DNA of 64,000 nt. Source: Adlercreutzia wanghongyangiae (GTDB taxonomy: Bacteria > Actinomycetota > Coriobacteriia > Coriobacteriales > Eggerthellaceae). Each line of letters starts with the position of its first letter. Within the stretch, counting starts at the first letter, position 1. The notes beneath the pieces are model-generated. The model was not told where the DNA came from and searched no databases. It saw only the letters and a program-made list of their open reading frames with translations. Of the stretch, positions 50,973 through 59,252 are shown one piece after another. The translations under genes were made by a program, and so were the position numbers. Location: the NCBI RefSeq assembly GCF_035989245.1, contig NZ_JAYMFF010000002.1, forward strand, positions 62,001 to 126,000, read 5' to 3'.

Positions 50973-51524
50973 ATGGGTAATACTCTGTTTACATATGAAG
51001 AAGCGCTGGAGCAAACCGGCTCGAAGCACCTGCTGTCAAAAGCGGTGGCAGACGGATCCATCCACAAGTTGGATCGAGGCTTGTATTCCTCAGTCGCCCA
51101 TCCCGACCCTCTCGCTGTTGCGCATATCCAATACCCCGAGGGCGTCATCACAATGGATAGCGCGCTGTATGAGTACGGACTGACCGACATCATGCCGGAT
51201 GAGGTTCATATCGCAACGGCCAGAGAGGCAACCAGAATTGTGAAACCTGGCTATCGACAATACTTCATCGAAGGCAATCTCCTCAATCCGGGCACAACCG
51301 AGGTAGAGAAGCCGGACGGGACCGTTCGCCTTTATGACAAGGAGCGCCTTCTTGTCGAGGTCATGCGCCGGCAAGCGTCGATTCCTCTCGATTACTACAA
51401 GGAGGTTATTGGCTCGTACAGGCGCATAGCCGAAGAATTGGACATCAGGCTCATCGAGGACTACATTGCCCTCTTCAAGAGGAATGAGTTCATGTTCGAT
51501 ATATTGCAGAGAGAGGTGCTCTAG
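50973..51524 (+). CDS. AbiEi-like antitoxin (module 2)
   Basis: A 183-residue type IV antitoxin-like protein. The N-terminal winged helix (LFTYEEALEQTGSKHLLSKA with VADGSIHKLDRGLYSSV) and the domain HIQYPEGVITMDSALYEYGL, YFIEGNLLNPGTTEV, VRLYDKERLLVEVMRRQASI fit the AbiEi family. It starts at ATG 50973 without a clear ribosome site, directly behind a perfect palindrome that probably serves for autorepression. The partner toxin gene starts at the next base after its stop but is internally deleted, so this antitoxin may now be free. Confidence 0.85.
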   Translation: MGNTLFTYEEALEQTGSKHLLSKAVADGSIHKLDRGLYSSVAHPDPLAVAHIQYPEGVITMDSALYEYGLTDIMPDEVHIATAREATRIVKPGYRQYFIEGNLLNPGTTEVEKPDGTVRLYDKERLLVEVMRRQASIPLDYYKEVIGSYRRIAEELDIRLIEDYIALFKRNEFMFDILQREVL

Positions 51525-51968
51525 ATGGCTAGTCTTGCGAGGATAAGAGACGCCTACATCGATGAGGGACTGTCGTACGCCCAAGCTGAAGCGCGCACCG
51601 CGCAAGATGCCATGCTCGGGGATAGCGACGAGCAGGTTGTCGCAGAGAAGCTACGGTCGCTCTTGAGAATTGGAGCCGCTTCCACTAGATATAAGGACGT
51701 GTTCGACATCTATTATCTGTTCATCGTCAAAGGGGTGCGCAAGGAGGCCCTGAGCCGAGCGCTCCATGCCCTTGTGATAGACGATGCCGCCATGCGCGAG
51801 GCTAACTACGGGCAGATTGCAGCCAGGCTCAAGAGCGTCTTTGGGAACCGTAGGTTCAGCAACCAATTAATGCGAGCGAAGAACGATTGGCTTGGGGTGC
51901 CCCACGAAAAAGCGACATCTGCCATTGTGCGGTATTTCGAGCAGGAGGCTAAGAATCTGAAGGGCTGA
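51525..51968 (+). CDS. internally deleted AbiEii-like toxin (module 2)
   Basis: Only 147 residues, about half the family length. The first 30 residues (ARIRDAYIDEGLSYAQAEAR, TAQDAML) and the last 115 (DEQVVAEKLRSLLRIGAAST, RYKDVFDIYYLFIVKG) match the ends of AbiEii-family nucleotidyltransferases. The centre with the GG...DxD catalytic motifs is missing. The junction lies near 51612-51620 and keeps the frame. It is probably catalytically dead. A terminator follows. The N-terminal helix and C-terminal helical region could still interact with other partners. Confidence 0.75.
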   Translation: MASLARIRDAYIDEGLSYAQAEARTAQDAMLGDSDEQVVAEKLRSLLRIGAASTRYKDVFDIYYLFIVKGVRKEALSRALHALVIDDAAMREANYGQIAARLKSVFGNRRFSNQLMRAKNDWLGVPHEKATSAIVRYFEQEAKNLKG

Positions 51969-51988
51969 CCCCTTGGAAGTCTCGCGTC

Positions 51989-52019
51989 AAAACCTTTCCA
52001 AATATGGGAAGGTTTTGCC
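51989..52019 (+). terminator. terminator of AbiE module 2
   Basis: AAAACCTTTCC/GGGAAGGTTTT stem (one wobble, 6-nt loop) ending in TTTT. Confidence 0.75.
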
Positions 52020-52118
52020 ATGGGCAAATATGTCATCTACTATCGTAATAAAGTCGAGGCAGAATCTATGACGACCGTTTTCTTGAGAAACAGAGGACGC
52101 AATGGAATTCGGGCTCTC

Positions 52119-53057
52119 CTAGGTGGGCGTTATCTTCCTCTTGATGCTCTTCGTAGCGAATATCATCTGGTCCAGGAACAGGCCCTCCAGTATTTCTGCG
52201 AACTCTTCTACGAGCGGGCTCGTTCTGCTTTTCAGCCAGAACGCATAGTAGCTTTGGGACGCCTGCTTGCCCATTGCGTCTACCAGCGGGATGCGCTTCA
52301 CGATGGCGCCCGAAGCCCCCTCGCTCTGGCGCATCTCGATCGGCATGAACCCGTGATTCCCCGCCACCAGCATGCGGCCCTCCTCGCGCGAGCCAACGAA
52401 GCGGAATTCGCAATCGAAATTGAGGTGGTCGCGATAGTAGGTGCGCTCCACCTCCGCCATCTCAGGGGCGGCGATCAGTATGGCGCATCTGCCCTTGAGA
52501 TCCCTTACCGAGACGGCATCGCGCCCGGACAAGGGGTCGATCTCAGATATTTCCACATATCCGAAGCCCGTCATGAGGTGCAGGTTCACGAAATCGCCCG
52601 AGAGCTCGCGGCGCCGGTCGTTGAACACGAGATCCGCCTCGCCGCTTACCACCATGCGATAGAGCTCGTCGTGACTGCCGCCCACAGCGTTGATCTCGAT
52701 ACCGGGATGGCGCGCAGCGAATGCGGCCACGGCCGCCTGCACCTCCCAGCCGTCGTAGCGGTTGAGGTACCCCACGGTAAGGCTCGTGGCATAGCCGCCG
52801 GCAACGCCCTCCACCTCGAAGCGCAGATCGTCGAGCTGCGAGAGGATGTCAGAGCCCTTCCGATACAGGACCTGCCCGGCGGGGGTAATCGCAAAGCCGC
52901 GCCCCTTGCGCTCGAGCAATCGAACACCAAGCTCCGATTCCAACGATTTCACTTGCTGGGAGATGGCCGACTGCGAAACGAAATGATCTTCCGCCGCGCG
53001 CGTGAAGCTGCCGCGCTCGCAGACCGCGCAGAAGTATTCGAGCTGTCGCAACAACAT
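52119..53057 (-). CDS. LysR-family transcriptional regulator
   Basis: A 312-residue LTTR. The N-terminal winged helix-turn-helix is classical (LLRQLEYFCAVCERGSFTRA, AEDHFVSQSAISQQVKSLES, ELGVRLLERKGRGFAITPAG). The rest is a periplasmic-binding-like effector domain (LTVGYLNRYDGWEVQAAVAA). It is divergent from the SDR/CMD pair and most likely activates it in response to a small effector. The inverted repeat between them fits an LTTR site. The start ATG is 53057. Confidence 0.92.
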   Translation of the reverse strand: MLLRQLEYFCAVCERGSFTRAAEDHFVSQSAISQQVKSLESELGVRLLERKGRGFAITPAGQVLYRKGSDILSQLDDLRFEVEGVAGGYATSLTVGYLNRYDGWEVQAAVAAFAARHPGIEINAVGGSHDELYRMVVSGEADLVFNDRRRELSGDFVNLHLMTGFGYVEISEIDPLSGRDAVSVRDLKGRCAILIAAPEMAEVERTYYRDHLNFDCEFRFVGSREEGRMLVAGNHGFMPIEMRQSEGASGAIVKRIPLVDAMGKQASQSYYAFWLKSRTSPLVEEFAEILEGLFLDQMIFATKSIKRKITPT

Positions 53058-53069
53058 GGAGCCCCCTTC

Positions 53070-53089
53070 AGCAATACATAAGCGTTGCT
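53070..53089. promoter_or_regulatory. candidate LysR-type binding site
   Basis: AGCAA (53070-53074) and TTGCT (53085-53089), 10-bp spacer, in the divergent LysR/SDR gap. Confidence 0.45.
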
Positions 53090-53187
53090 AATGCAATAGA
53101 GAAGATATTGGAATTGTTCATTAGCAATTCGCTTTCTATTATAGGAGTATCCACCGGAAACATCACAGTTCAATGAAAGGAAGCGCC

Positions 53188-54027
53188 ATGGAAAACGCCA
53201 ACACGTGGCTCATCACCGGCGTCAGCTCCGGCTTCGGAAACGAGATGACCCGCCAGCTGCTGGAGGCGGGCAAGACGGTCATCGGCACCGTGCGCTCCAC
53301 CGACAAGGTGGCCGGGCTCATCGAGCGCTACCCCGACACCTTCGACTGCGTCATCCTGGACGTGACCGACGTGGCCGCCGTGCATTCGGTCATCAACGAG
53401 GCATTCGGCCGCCACGGCGCCATCGACGTCGTCGTGAGCAACGCGGGCTACGGTCTGTTCGGAGCGGCCGAGGAGCTCTCCGACGCCGACATCGACAAGA
53501 TCATCGCCACCGACCTCACCGGGTCCATCCAGGTCACCCGCACGGCACTGCCGCACCTGCGCGAGCAGGGCCGCGGCCGCATCATCCAGGTGTCCAGCTA
53601 CGGCGGACAGGTGGCCTTCGCCGCGAACAGCCTGTACCACGCCTGCAAGTTCGGCATCGAGGGCTTCTGCGAGTCGGTGGCCCAGGAGGTGGCGAAATTC
53701 GGCATCGGCGTCACCATCGTAGAGCCGGGCGGCGCGCGCACCGAGTTCCGCTACGGCAGTGCGCATGTGGCCGACCTCATGCCCGAGTATGACCACGTGC
53801 ACGGCTTCCTGAACATGCTCGACCCCTCCAAGGGGCTGGCCGCCGGCGACCCGGCGAAGATGGCGGCCCGCATGATTGAGTCCGTGGACACAGAGCCGGC
53901 GCCGCTGCGCCAGGTCTACGGCAGCCAGGCGCTGCGCGACACCATCGCACGCCTCGAGGAGCGCGTGGCCGACTACCGGACGCAAACCGAGCTCGCCGCC
54001 TCCACCGACATCCCGGAGGGCGAATAG
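53188..54027 (+). CDS. short-chain dehydrogenase/reductase
   Basis: A 279-residue SDR with cofactor motif TWLITGVSSGFGNEMTRQLL (TGxxxGxG), DVTDVAAVHSVINEAFG, VVVSNAGYGLFG (NNAG-type), IIQVSSYGGQ and the active-site SLYHACKFGIEGFCESVA (YxxxK). The family oxidises or reduces hydroxyl/keto groups with NAD(P)(H). ATG 53188 is preferred because AAAGGAAG lies five bases upstream, inside the sequence of the earlier ATG at 53173. The CMD gene follows two bases later, so they form an operon controlled by the divergent LysR protein. Confidence 0.92.
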   Translation: MENANTWLITGVSSGFGNEMTRQLLEAGKTVIGTVRSTDKVAGLIERYPDTFDCVILDVTDVAAVHSVINEAFGRHGAIDVVVSNAGYGLFGAAEELSDADIDKIIATDLTGSIQVTRTALPHLREQGRGRIIQVSSYGGQVAFAANSLYHACKFGIEGFCESVAQEVAKFGIGVTIVEPGGARTEFRYGSAHVADLMPEYDHVHGFLNMLDPSKGLAAGDPAKMAARMIESVDTEPAPLRQVYGSQALRDTIARLEERVADYRTQTELAASTDIPEGE

Positions 54028-54029
54028 CC

Positions 54030-54788
54030 ATGGCGTACCAGGCTCGCATAACGGAAGCCGCCCGCTCCTTCCACGAGAAGATGTTCCCGGGCTACGAGAG
54101 CGACTTTTTGCGCACCGACCCCGAGTTCATCGAGCGCTTCGACAACTTCGCCTTCGACGAGGTGGTCAGGCAGGTGGAACTGGACGATACGACCCGCTAT
54201 CTAGGATGGCTGGCCACGCTTCTGGGCTGCCAGGGCATCGACGAATACCGCGCCATCTTGCCGGCGGCCCTTCGCAACGGCATCACGCCCGTTCAGGCCA
54301 AGGAGGTGGTCTACCAAGCCGTGGCTTATCTGGGTATCGGGCGCGTGTTCCCGTTCCTGAGGGCGACCAACGAGATCCTGGAGGCCGAAGGCGTGCCGCT
54401 TCCCCTACCCGAGCAGGCGACCACCGAGCCCGAGCGCGCAAACCGCATGGCCGCGGGCGAGCAGGCGCAGGTCGATATCTTCGGCGAGAGCATGCGCGGC
54501 TACAGGGACAAAGGGAATCCCGACTACCCCTGGATCAACGAGTGGCTCGTGGACAACTGCTTCGGGGACTGGTACACCCGCGGCGGCCTTGACCTCAAGC
54601 AGCGCGAGCTGATCACCTTCTGCTGCATCGCCGCCCAGGGCGGCTGCGACGAGCAGGCGAGGGCCCATGCGGCGGCCAACATCTCGGTCGGCAATTCGAA
54701 GGAGCTGCTCATCCGCGTCATCTCCAGCAACCTGCCCTTCATCGGCTACCCGCGAACGCTCAACGCGCTTTCGGCCATTCCGCTGTAG
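54030..54788 (+). CDS. carboxymuconolactone decarboxylase family protein (two CMD domains)
   Basis: A 252-residue all-helical protein with two CMD/AhpD-like repeats. The first covers about 55-115 (LATLLGCQGIDEYRAILPAA, VQAKEVVYQAVAYLGIGRV). The second is around 195-240 (KQRELITFCCIAAQGGCDEQ, ARAHAAANISVGNSKELLIR). The CxxxxxxC/H peroxidase pattern of AhpD is only partly present (CCIAAQGGC). Such proteins act as decarboxylases or antioxidant thiol enzymes, and pairing with an SDR is common. ATG 54030 lies two bases after the SDR stop, and the SDR end carries GGAGG. Confidence 0.9.
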   Translation: MAYQARITEAARSFHEKMFPGYESDFLRTDPEFIERFDNFAFDEVVRQVELDDTTRYLGWLATLLGCQGIDEYRAILPAALRNGITPVQAKEVVYQAVAYLGIGRVFPFLRATNEILEAEGVPLPLPEQATTEPERANRMAAGEQAQVDIFGESMRGYRDKGNPDYPWINEWLVDNCFGDWYTRGGLDLKQRELITFCCIAAQGGCDEQARAHAAANISVGNSKELLIRVISSNLPFIGYPRTLNALSAIPL

Positions 54789-54839
54789 ATCACCGACTCT
54801 CGCGCCGATGGCGCGCCCGCGCACGAGCAGAATCATCGC

Positions 54840-54875
54840 GGCGGCAACGAGCGAACGGCTCGGCTTGTTGCCGCC
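54840..54875. terminator. stem-loop between convergent genes
   Basis: GGCGGCAAC/GTTGCCGCC with inner GAGC/GCTC, between the CMD gene and the ABC permease. No T run. Confidence 0.5.
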
Positions 54876-54896
54876 GACGTGAAGAAAGAATCGTGC

Positions 54897-56153
54897 TCAG
54901 GCCACCTGGTGCCTGCTGAAGCTCCGGGCGGCGAGCAGCGACCCCGCGGCAAACAGCAGTGCATACAGCACGCAGGCCATGACGGGAAGCTCGACAACAA
55001 CCGGCCCGATGGCGTAGGACACCATATCGAAGAGGTTGTACGGATTCAGGGCGTTGTAGGGGAACAGGAACAGCACGTGGTTCGCAACGTTGTTGTAAAG
55101 GTTCGGCACGAACGCCGGGATTATGACGACCGCCACGCCGACGGCCAGGATGCCCATGGAGGAGCGTACGCGCGACGAGAGCGCAAGCGTCAACCCTAAG
55201 AGTCCGAGCATGGCAACGTACCCCACGAGGCAGCACACGAGCGACGCCCCCAGAAGGGTCAGGTTGTACGTAGAGGTCAGGTTGATAATCTGCAGATGAA
55301 GCCCCGCGCCGTCGGCGCCGAAGAAGACCAGCGGCACGACGAGCAGGAGAAGCACCGTAAGCCAGTAGAGAACGCTCGAAACAATGAGGGCGGCCAGCAC
55401 CTTGGCGCAGCCGAGCCGCGTTTTCCCGAACTTCGTCGAGAGGAGCACGGCGTCGGTTTTCTCCCGATACTCGACGTTGAACACCGGGGCGCACACGATC
55501 ACCACGGCAAGAAGCGCGAACACGAGGAACTGAACCAGATCGAGGAAGTCCATCCACCCGCCTGCGTACCCGTATTCCACGGGCACCGAGACGCCGCCTT
55601 CCTTGTCTTCCCAAAAGCTCTTCTCGGCCTCGGTGTAGGTGAAGGCCCCACCGGTGGCCCCCAGCTGGGAGGCGATCTTCGCGCGAATCTGCCCGTAAAG
55701 ATCGACCGTTGCGGAATCGTCGATGGTGGCCGCAACCGACGCGGGCATCTGGTGGCCGACCATCCAGGGGCGGACCAGCAAGGACAGGTACGCGCCGTGA
55801 GTCGCGTGGAACCTCCAATACTCTTCCGCTTTGTCGCCCGGGATGTCGCGGTCGTACCGATACTCGTCCCTTATCTCGCCCTCATCGTCTATGAACGACT
55901 TGTACGCGCGCAAGACCTCGGTCGCCCTCTCGTCGGTGATAGGCCCGGCAAGCGCCTCGGCATCCGCCCTTATCTGGGCGATGGCCGCCGCGCCCTCGTA
56001 CTCCTCGCCCACCCTGTCGGGATTCAACGTGTACTGAGAGACGATATTGAACCCCAGGACAACGCACAGCATGGCGAGAATGAAGACGAGGGACGCCCGC
56101 ACAACCCGCCTGGAACATATCTTCTTTGTCTCGAATCGGATCAGGCTACCCAT
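54897..56153 (-). CDS. ABC transporter permease
   Basis: A 418-residue ABC-2-type permease: one N-terminal helix (VVRASLVFILAMLCVVLGF), a large extracytoplasmic domain of about 170 residues, then five more helices (FLVFALLAVVIVCAPVFNVE ... YREKTDAVLLSTKFGKTRL). The EYREKT coupling segment is characteristic of bacitracin/antimicrobial-peptide-type exporters. ATG 56153 overlaps the end of the ATPase gene by 8 bp. It is the last gene of the sigma/ABC operon. Confidence 0.87.
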   Translation of the reverse strand: MGSLIRFETKKICSRRVVRASLVFILAMLCVVLGFNIVSQYTLNPDRVGEEYEGAAAIAQIRADAEALAGPITDERATEVLRAYKSFIDDEGEIRDEYRYDRDIPGDKAEEYWRFHATHGAYLSLLVRPWMVGHQMPASVAATIDDSATVDLYGQIRAKIASQLGATGGAFTYTEAEKSFWEDKEGGVSVPVEYGYAGGWMDFLDLVQFLVFALLAVVIVCAPVFNVEYREKTDAVLLSTKFGKTRLGCAKVLAALIVSSVLYWLTVLLLLVVPLVFFGADGAGLHLQIINLTSTYNLTLLGASLVCCLVGYVAMLGLLGLTLALSSRVRSSMGILAVGVAVVIIPAFVPNLYNNVANHVLFLFPYNALNPYNLFDMVSYAIGPVVVELPVMACVLYALLFAAGSLLAARSFSRHQVA

Positions 56154-57051
56154 GGTACGCTCCCCTCTCGCCGGAGGCATCGCCGGATTGCTCGCTGAAC
56201 AGGTGCAGATACACGTCCTCCAGGGTCGGCTCCACGAGGCGGGCCTGAGGATGGGGGCGCGTGTCCGACACCAACCGCACCACCGCCATGCCGCCTCGGT
56301 CGTAATGCAGGTTGCCCACATTCATGGACGCGGCCATGGCGCTTGCCTCCTGCGGGGTCACGCCGCATTCCCAGACGGTTCCGCGAATATCGGCAACAAT
56401 TTGCGCAACCGTGCCCGCCATCACGATGGACCCGGCGCGCATCATGAGAATCTCGTCAGCGATGTACTCCACATCGGAAACGATATGGGTGGAGAGAATA
56501 ACGATTTTATCCTGCGCGAAAGAGGAGATGATGTTGCGAAAGCGCACACGCTCCTTGGGATCCAGGCCGGCAGTGGGCTCATCCAGCACGAGCACCTTCG
56601 GGTCGTTGATGACCGCCTGGGCAATGCCGAGGCGCTGCTTCATGCCGCCTGAGTAGGTGCGAATCTTGCGCTTGGACACGTCCGCCAGCCCTACCATGTC
56701 GAGAAGATCCATCGACCGCCGCTTCGCCATGCGCCCGTCGATCCCCTTGAGGGCGGAAAGGTACAGCATGAAGTCGAGGGCGGTGAAATCCGGATAGTAC
56801 CCGAAGTCCTGAGGAAGATAGCCGAGAAGCGCCCGGTAGTCCGCCCCGAGTCGCTCGATGGGGCCTCCATTCCAGATTACGCTTCCCGAGGTGGGCTTCA
56901 GCACGTCGCATATCATGCGCATGAGCGTGGTCTTCCCCGCGCCGTTGGCTCCCAGGAGCCCGTAGACTCCCGGAGAGAAGGCCGCGCTCACCCGGTCGAC
57001 CGCAATGGCGGCGCCGAACTGCTTGGTGAGCCGGTCGAGTTTGAGTTCCAT
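56146..57051 (-). CDS. ABC transporter ATP-binding protein
   Basis: A 301-residue ATPase with Walker A LLGANGAGKTTLMRMI, Q-loop GYLPQDFGYYPDF, signature TYSGGMKQRLGIAQAV, Walker B VLVLDEPTAGLDP and H-switch LSTHIVSDVE. The C-terminal 75 residues are the extension found in BcrA/drug-export ATPases. ATG 57051 follows GAAGGAAGGAATATATTC. It pairs with the permease downstream, and the substrate is unknown, possibly a peptide antibiotic or lipid. Confidence 0.92.
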   Translation of the reverse strand: MELKLDRLTKQFGAAIAVDRVSAAFSPGVYGLLGANGAGKTTLMRMICDVLKPTSGSVIWNGGPIERLGADYRALLGYLPQDFGYYPDFTALDFMLYLSALKGIDGRMAKRRSMDLLDMVGLADVSKRKIRTYSGGMKQRLGIAQAVINDPKVLVLDEPTAGLDPKERVRFRNIISSFAQDKIVILSTHIVSDVEYIADEILMMRAGSIVMAGTVAQIVADIRGTVWECGVTPQEASAMAASMNVGNLHYDRGGMAVVRLVSDTRPHPQARLVEPTLEDVYLHLFSEQSGDASGERGAYHG

Positions 57052-57106
57052 GAATATATTCCTTCCTTCTTTCGAAAACGACAGCGCCGCTGAATCGCGG
57101 CGCACC

Positions 57107-57898
57107 TCACAGCAGCACGGGAGCCGGCAGCGGAGAGGCGCCGTCTTGCGCCACCTGGAGGACGAGCCTTCTCGCCTCGTGGATAGCCAGGGCAAGAGCC
57201 GCGACCAAAGCCAAGGTCCACACTGCCATGGACATCTCGGCGTACCAATGCGGCACGATGGCACCGGCCCCCCATAGTGCCGCTAGGGCGCAGGCCGCCG
57301 CCACGGCGCAGGCCTTGGCGCAGCGCCCGCGCATCATGCGCGATAGGTGGAAGCAGATGGCGCAGAAGGCGAAGAACGGCGTCGCGGCGTAGAGGAAGAC
57401 CCTGAACGGCTCCTCCCCGGCCAGCGTCGGAACCAGCCAGACCGCCGCCGACATCCAGAGCACGTCGGCAAGTCCGAAAAGGACGAGCCGGCTTGCGAGC
57501 ACCTGCGCGGAATCATGGCGGCACGACGCCTCCAACTCCGCGACATCGTGATCGAAGCTCTTGAACACGGACGGCACGGCGAAGGCCACGGAAAGGACCG
57601 CCGAGGCCATCACGACCAGCATGCTGGACGAGCTCCCAGGAAGGATGCCCGCGACCGCCAGCATCCCGGCGAGCAGCGCAACCTGCATCGCCCAGGCAAC
57701 CGGGCTGACGAAGCGGAGCTGCCCGACGACGAAACGCCAGAACAGAGCCCCGTCCACCGACATACCCGACGACCACCGGGCGGCCTCGCCCCGAACCATG
57801 GCCGCGACGCGGGCCTTCTCCGCCTCGTCAACAGGTGCGGCGGTTCTCTTGTAGTGGGCTCGCAGGCTCTCCTTCAGCGCGACGTTCCTATCAATCAT
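57107..57898 (-). CDS. membrane protein of the sigma/ABC operon (putative anti-sigma factor)
   Basis: A 263-residue protein with about 65 soluble N-terminal residues (LKESLRAHYKRTAAPVDEAE) and six hydrophobic helices. No conserved domain is recognised. Its position, overlapping the ECF sigma gene by eight bases and followed by ABC genes, suggests it senses membrane stress and restrains the sigma factor. This is inference from context. The N-terminus lacks the HxxxCxxC ZAS motif of common anti-sigma factors. Confidence 0.75.
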   Translation of the reverse strand: MIDRNVALKESLRAHYKRTAAPVDEAEKARVAAMVRGEAARWSSGMSVDGALFWRFVVGQLRFVSPVAWAMQVALLAGMLAVAGILPGSSSSMLVVMASAVLSVAFAVPSVFKSFDHDVAELEASCRHDSAQVLASRLVLFGLADVLWMSAAVWLVPTLAGEEPFRVFLYAATPFFAFCAICFHLSRMMRGRCAKACAVAAACALAALWGAGAIVPHWYAEMSMAVWTLALVAALALAIHEARRLVLQVAQDGASPLPAPVLL

Positions 57899-58433
57899 CT
57901 TCCATCATCTCCCTGAGTTTTTCGAGGGCACGACGCTCGATACGGCGAAGCGCGAACCGTGATTTGCCCACAACTGCGGCGACATCCGCCACCTTGAGGT
58001 CTTGCCCGTAGCGCAACTCCAGCACCTCGCGCTCGTCCGCGGGCAGGCGCGACAACGCGTCCGCCAGGAGCAGGTCCTCGTGCATGCCGTTCTGCGCAGG
58101 GTCGGGAATGCGCTCTGCATCGGCATCGCTCAGCATGCTGACCGGTCTCGCACGCCTCATGATGTCGATGCACACGTTCCTCGCGCAGGTGTAGAGGTAG
58201 GCAAGCGGCTTTTCCCGGGAGTCGTAGACAGCACGGGACTTCGCCAGACGCAGAAACACCTCCTGCGTGGCGTCTTTAGCGTCCTCCGCCGAGGGCAGGC
58301 GCCGGGCGCAATAGCGGAAGATCTCGTCATAGTGCTCCTCTGCGAACCGCGCCAGCCGATCTGGATTCGACAGAAGGGCACGCCCGCACTCATCCGCGTC
58401 CATGGACTTGCTCTGCTTCAACCGCTTTCTCAC
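57891..58433 (-). CDS. ECF-type RNA polymerase sigma factor
   Basis: About 170-180 residues with region 2 (FAEEHYDEIFRYCARRLPSA, EDAKDATQEVFLRLAKSRAV then YLYTCARNVCIDIMRRA) and region 4 (ALSRLPADEREVLELRYGQD, LKVADVAAVVGKSRFALRRI). It likely directs transcription of its own operon. The start is uncertain: AGGAGGTGA covers the GTG at 58433, so TTG 58421 or ATG 58403 may be used. The gene heads the operon sigma, membrane protein, ATPase, permease. Confidence 0.88.
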   Translation of the reverse strand: MRKRLKQSKSMDADECGRALLSNPDRLARFAEEHYDEIFRYCARRLPSAEDAKDATQEVFLRLAKSRAVYDSREKPLAYLYTCARNVCIDIMRRARPVSMLSDADAERIPDPAQNGMHEDLLLADALSRLPADEREVLELRYGQDLKVADVAAVVGKSRFALRRIERRALEKLREMMEDD

Positions 58434-58495
58434 CTCCTACAGCGTTTAACGTCGGCGCGCCCGAAAATGTGCGCACCAATTTAAAACGAGCATTC

Positions 58496-58579
58496 TTTGA
58501 GCTCATGTTTTCACGTTTGCGCAGGTAGAGGATCTGCACCCATGCCCTGATTTTATTCCTTCGTTATTCCTGGGTGTAA
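58496..58579 (+). repeat. island right-end repeat, copy 2
   Basis: A near-identical copy of 50375-50457. Here it runs directly into the guaA tail at 58579. Confidence 0.75.
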
Positions 58580-58608
58580 CCGCCCCTGTCACCATCGAGT
58601 GGGAATAG
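58579..58608 (+). other. displaced guaA tail (right junction)
   Basis: Encodes TAPVTIEWE and a stop in frame, like a GuaA C-terminus. It matches the middle tail at 27 of 30 bases and is interpreted as attR of island B. Confidence 0.7.
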
Positions 58609-58633
58609 CGAAAACGATACGCCATTACCCGAT

Positions 58634-58657
58634 CGCCCTGAACAGGGCGCTTTTTTT
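58634..58657 (+). terminator. terminator after the right guaA tail
   Basis: CGCCCT/AGGGCG stem, loop GAAC, then CTTTTTTT. Confidence 0.88.
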
Positions 58658-58706
58658 CATATAGGGCCAGTGATTCGGCGAAGTTTCACTACTGGCAAAA
58701 AGTATA

Positions 58707-58725
58707 CAAAAGTGCTAACCTTTTG
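58707..58725. promoter_or_regulatory. operator of AbiE module 3
   Basis: CAAAAG/CTTTTG inverted repeat (7-nt spacer) ending two bases before ATG 58728. GTATAC lies just upstream. Confidence 0.45.
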
Positions 58726-58727
58726 GC

Positions 58728-59252
58728 ATGAAGCATTTTGATGAGATATATGAGGTTGCTGCAGACAACTACGGCATAGTGACTACAGCGCAAGCTCGCG
58801 TTTTAGGGATCAGCAAGTCTGAGCTCAACAGGTGGGTCGACATAGGACGCCTTGAGCGCAGAGGCAGAGGTGTTTACAAGCTCGTCATGCATACGCCTAC
58901 AGAGCTCGACCCATACGCTGAGGCAGTGGCCTTGGTCGGCGGCGATAGCTTCCTGCTCGGAGAAACCGTACTTGCCATGCATGGTCTCGCATTCGTGAAT
59001 CCGAGAAAACTCAGCATCGGAACACCGAAAAGAGTCAGGAAAATCCTGCCTCCTTGGGTTGAAGCGGTCACTGTCGCCGATAAGGACACAACGCATTATG
59101 AGGGAATTCCCTCCCAGACCGTGACAGAGGCCATACTCGACTGCCGTGGTCGCGTTATGACCGAACGACTTCGCAATGCTGCGGATGCCGCCCGGCAAAG
59201 CGGCCTCATCACCAAATCTGAGCACCAACGTTTGAAAGAGGAGCTCACATGA
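58728..59252 (+). CDS. AbiEi-family type IV antitoxin (module 3)
   Basis: A 174-residue antitoxin-like protein. The N-terminal winged helix (YGIVTTAQARVLGISKSELN, RWVDIGRLERRGRGVYKLVM) matches the AbiEi_4-type domain. The rest (DSFLLGETVLAMHGLAFVNP and SQTVTEAILDCRGRVMTERL) follows the family pattern. ATG 58728 lacks a Shine-Dalgarno and abuts the putative operator. The stop overlaps the toxin ATG (ATGA), so translation is coupled. It lies only 120 bp after a guaA tail. Confidence 0.87.
   Translation: MKHFDEIYEVAADNYGIVTTAQARVLGISKSELNRWVDIGRLERRGRGVYKLVMHTPTELDPYAEAVALVGGDSFLLGETVLAMHGLAFVNPRKLSIGTPKRVRKILPPWVEAVTVADKDTTHYEGIPSQTVTEAILDCRGRVMTERLRNAADAARQSGLITKSEHQRLKEELT

Noticed and set aside
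44543..58608. Prophage or complete integrative conjugative element
   Set aside because: No integrase, relaxase, coupling protein, capsid or portal gene is seen. Only att-like tails and cargo are present.
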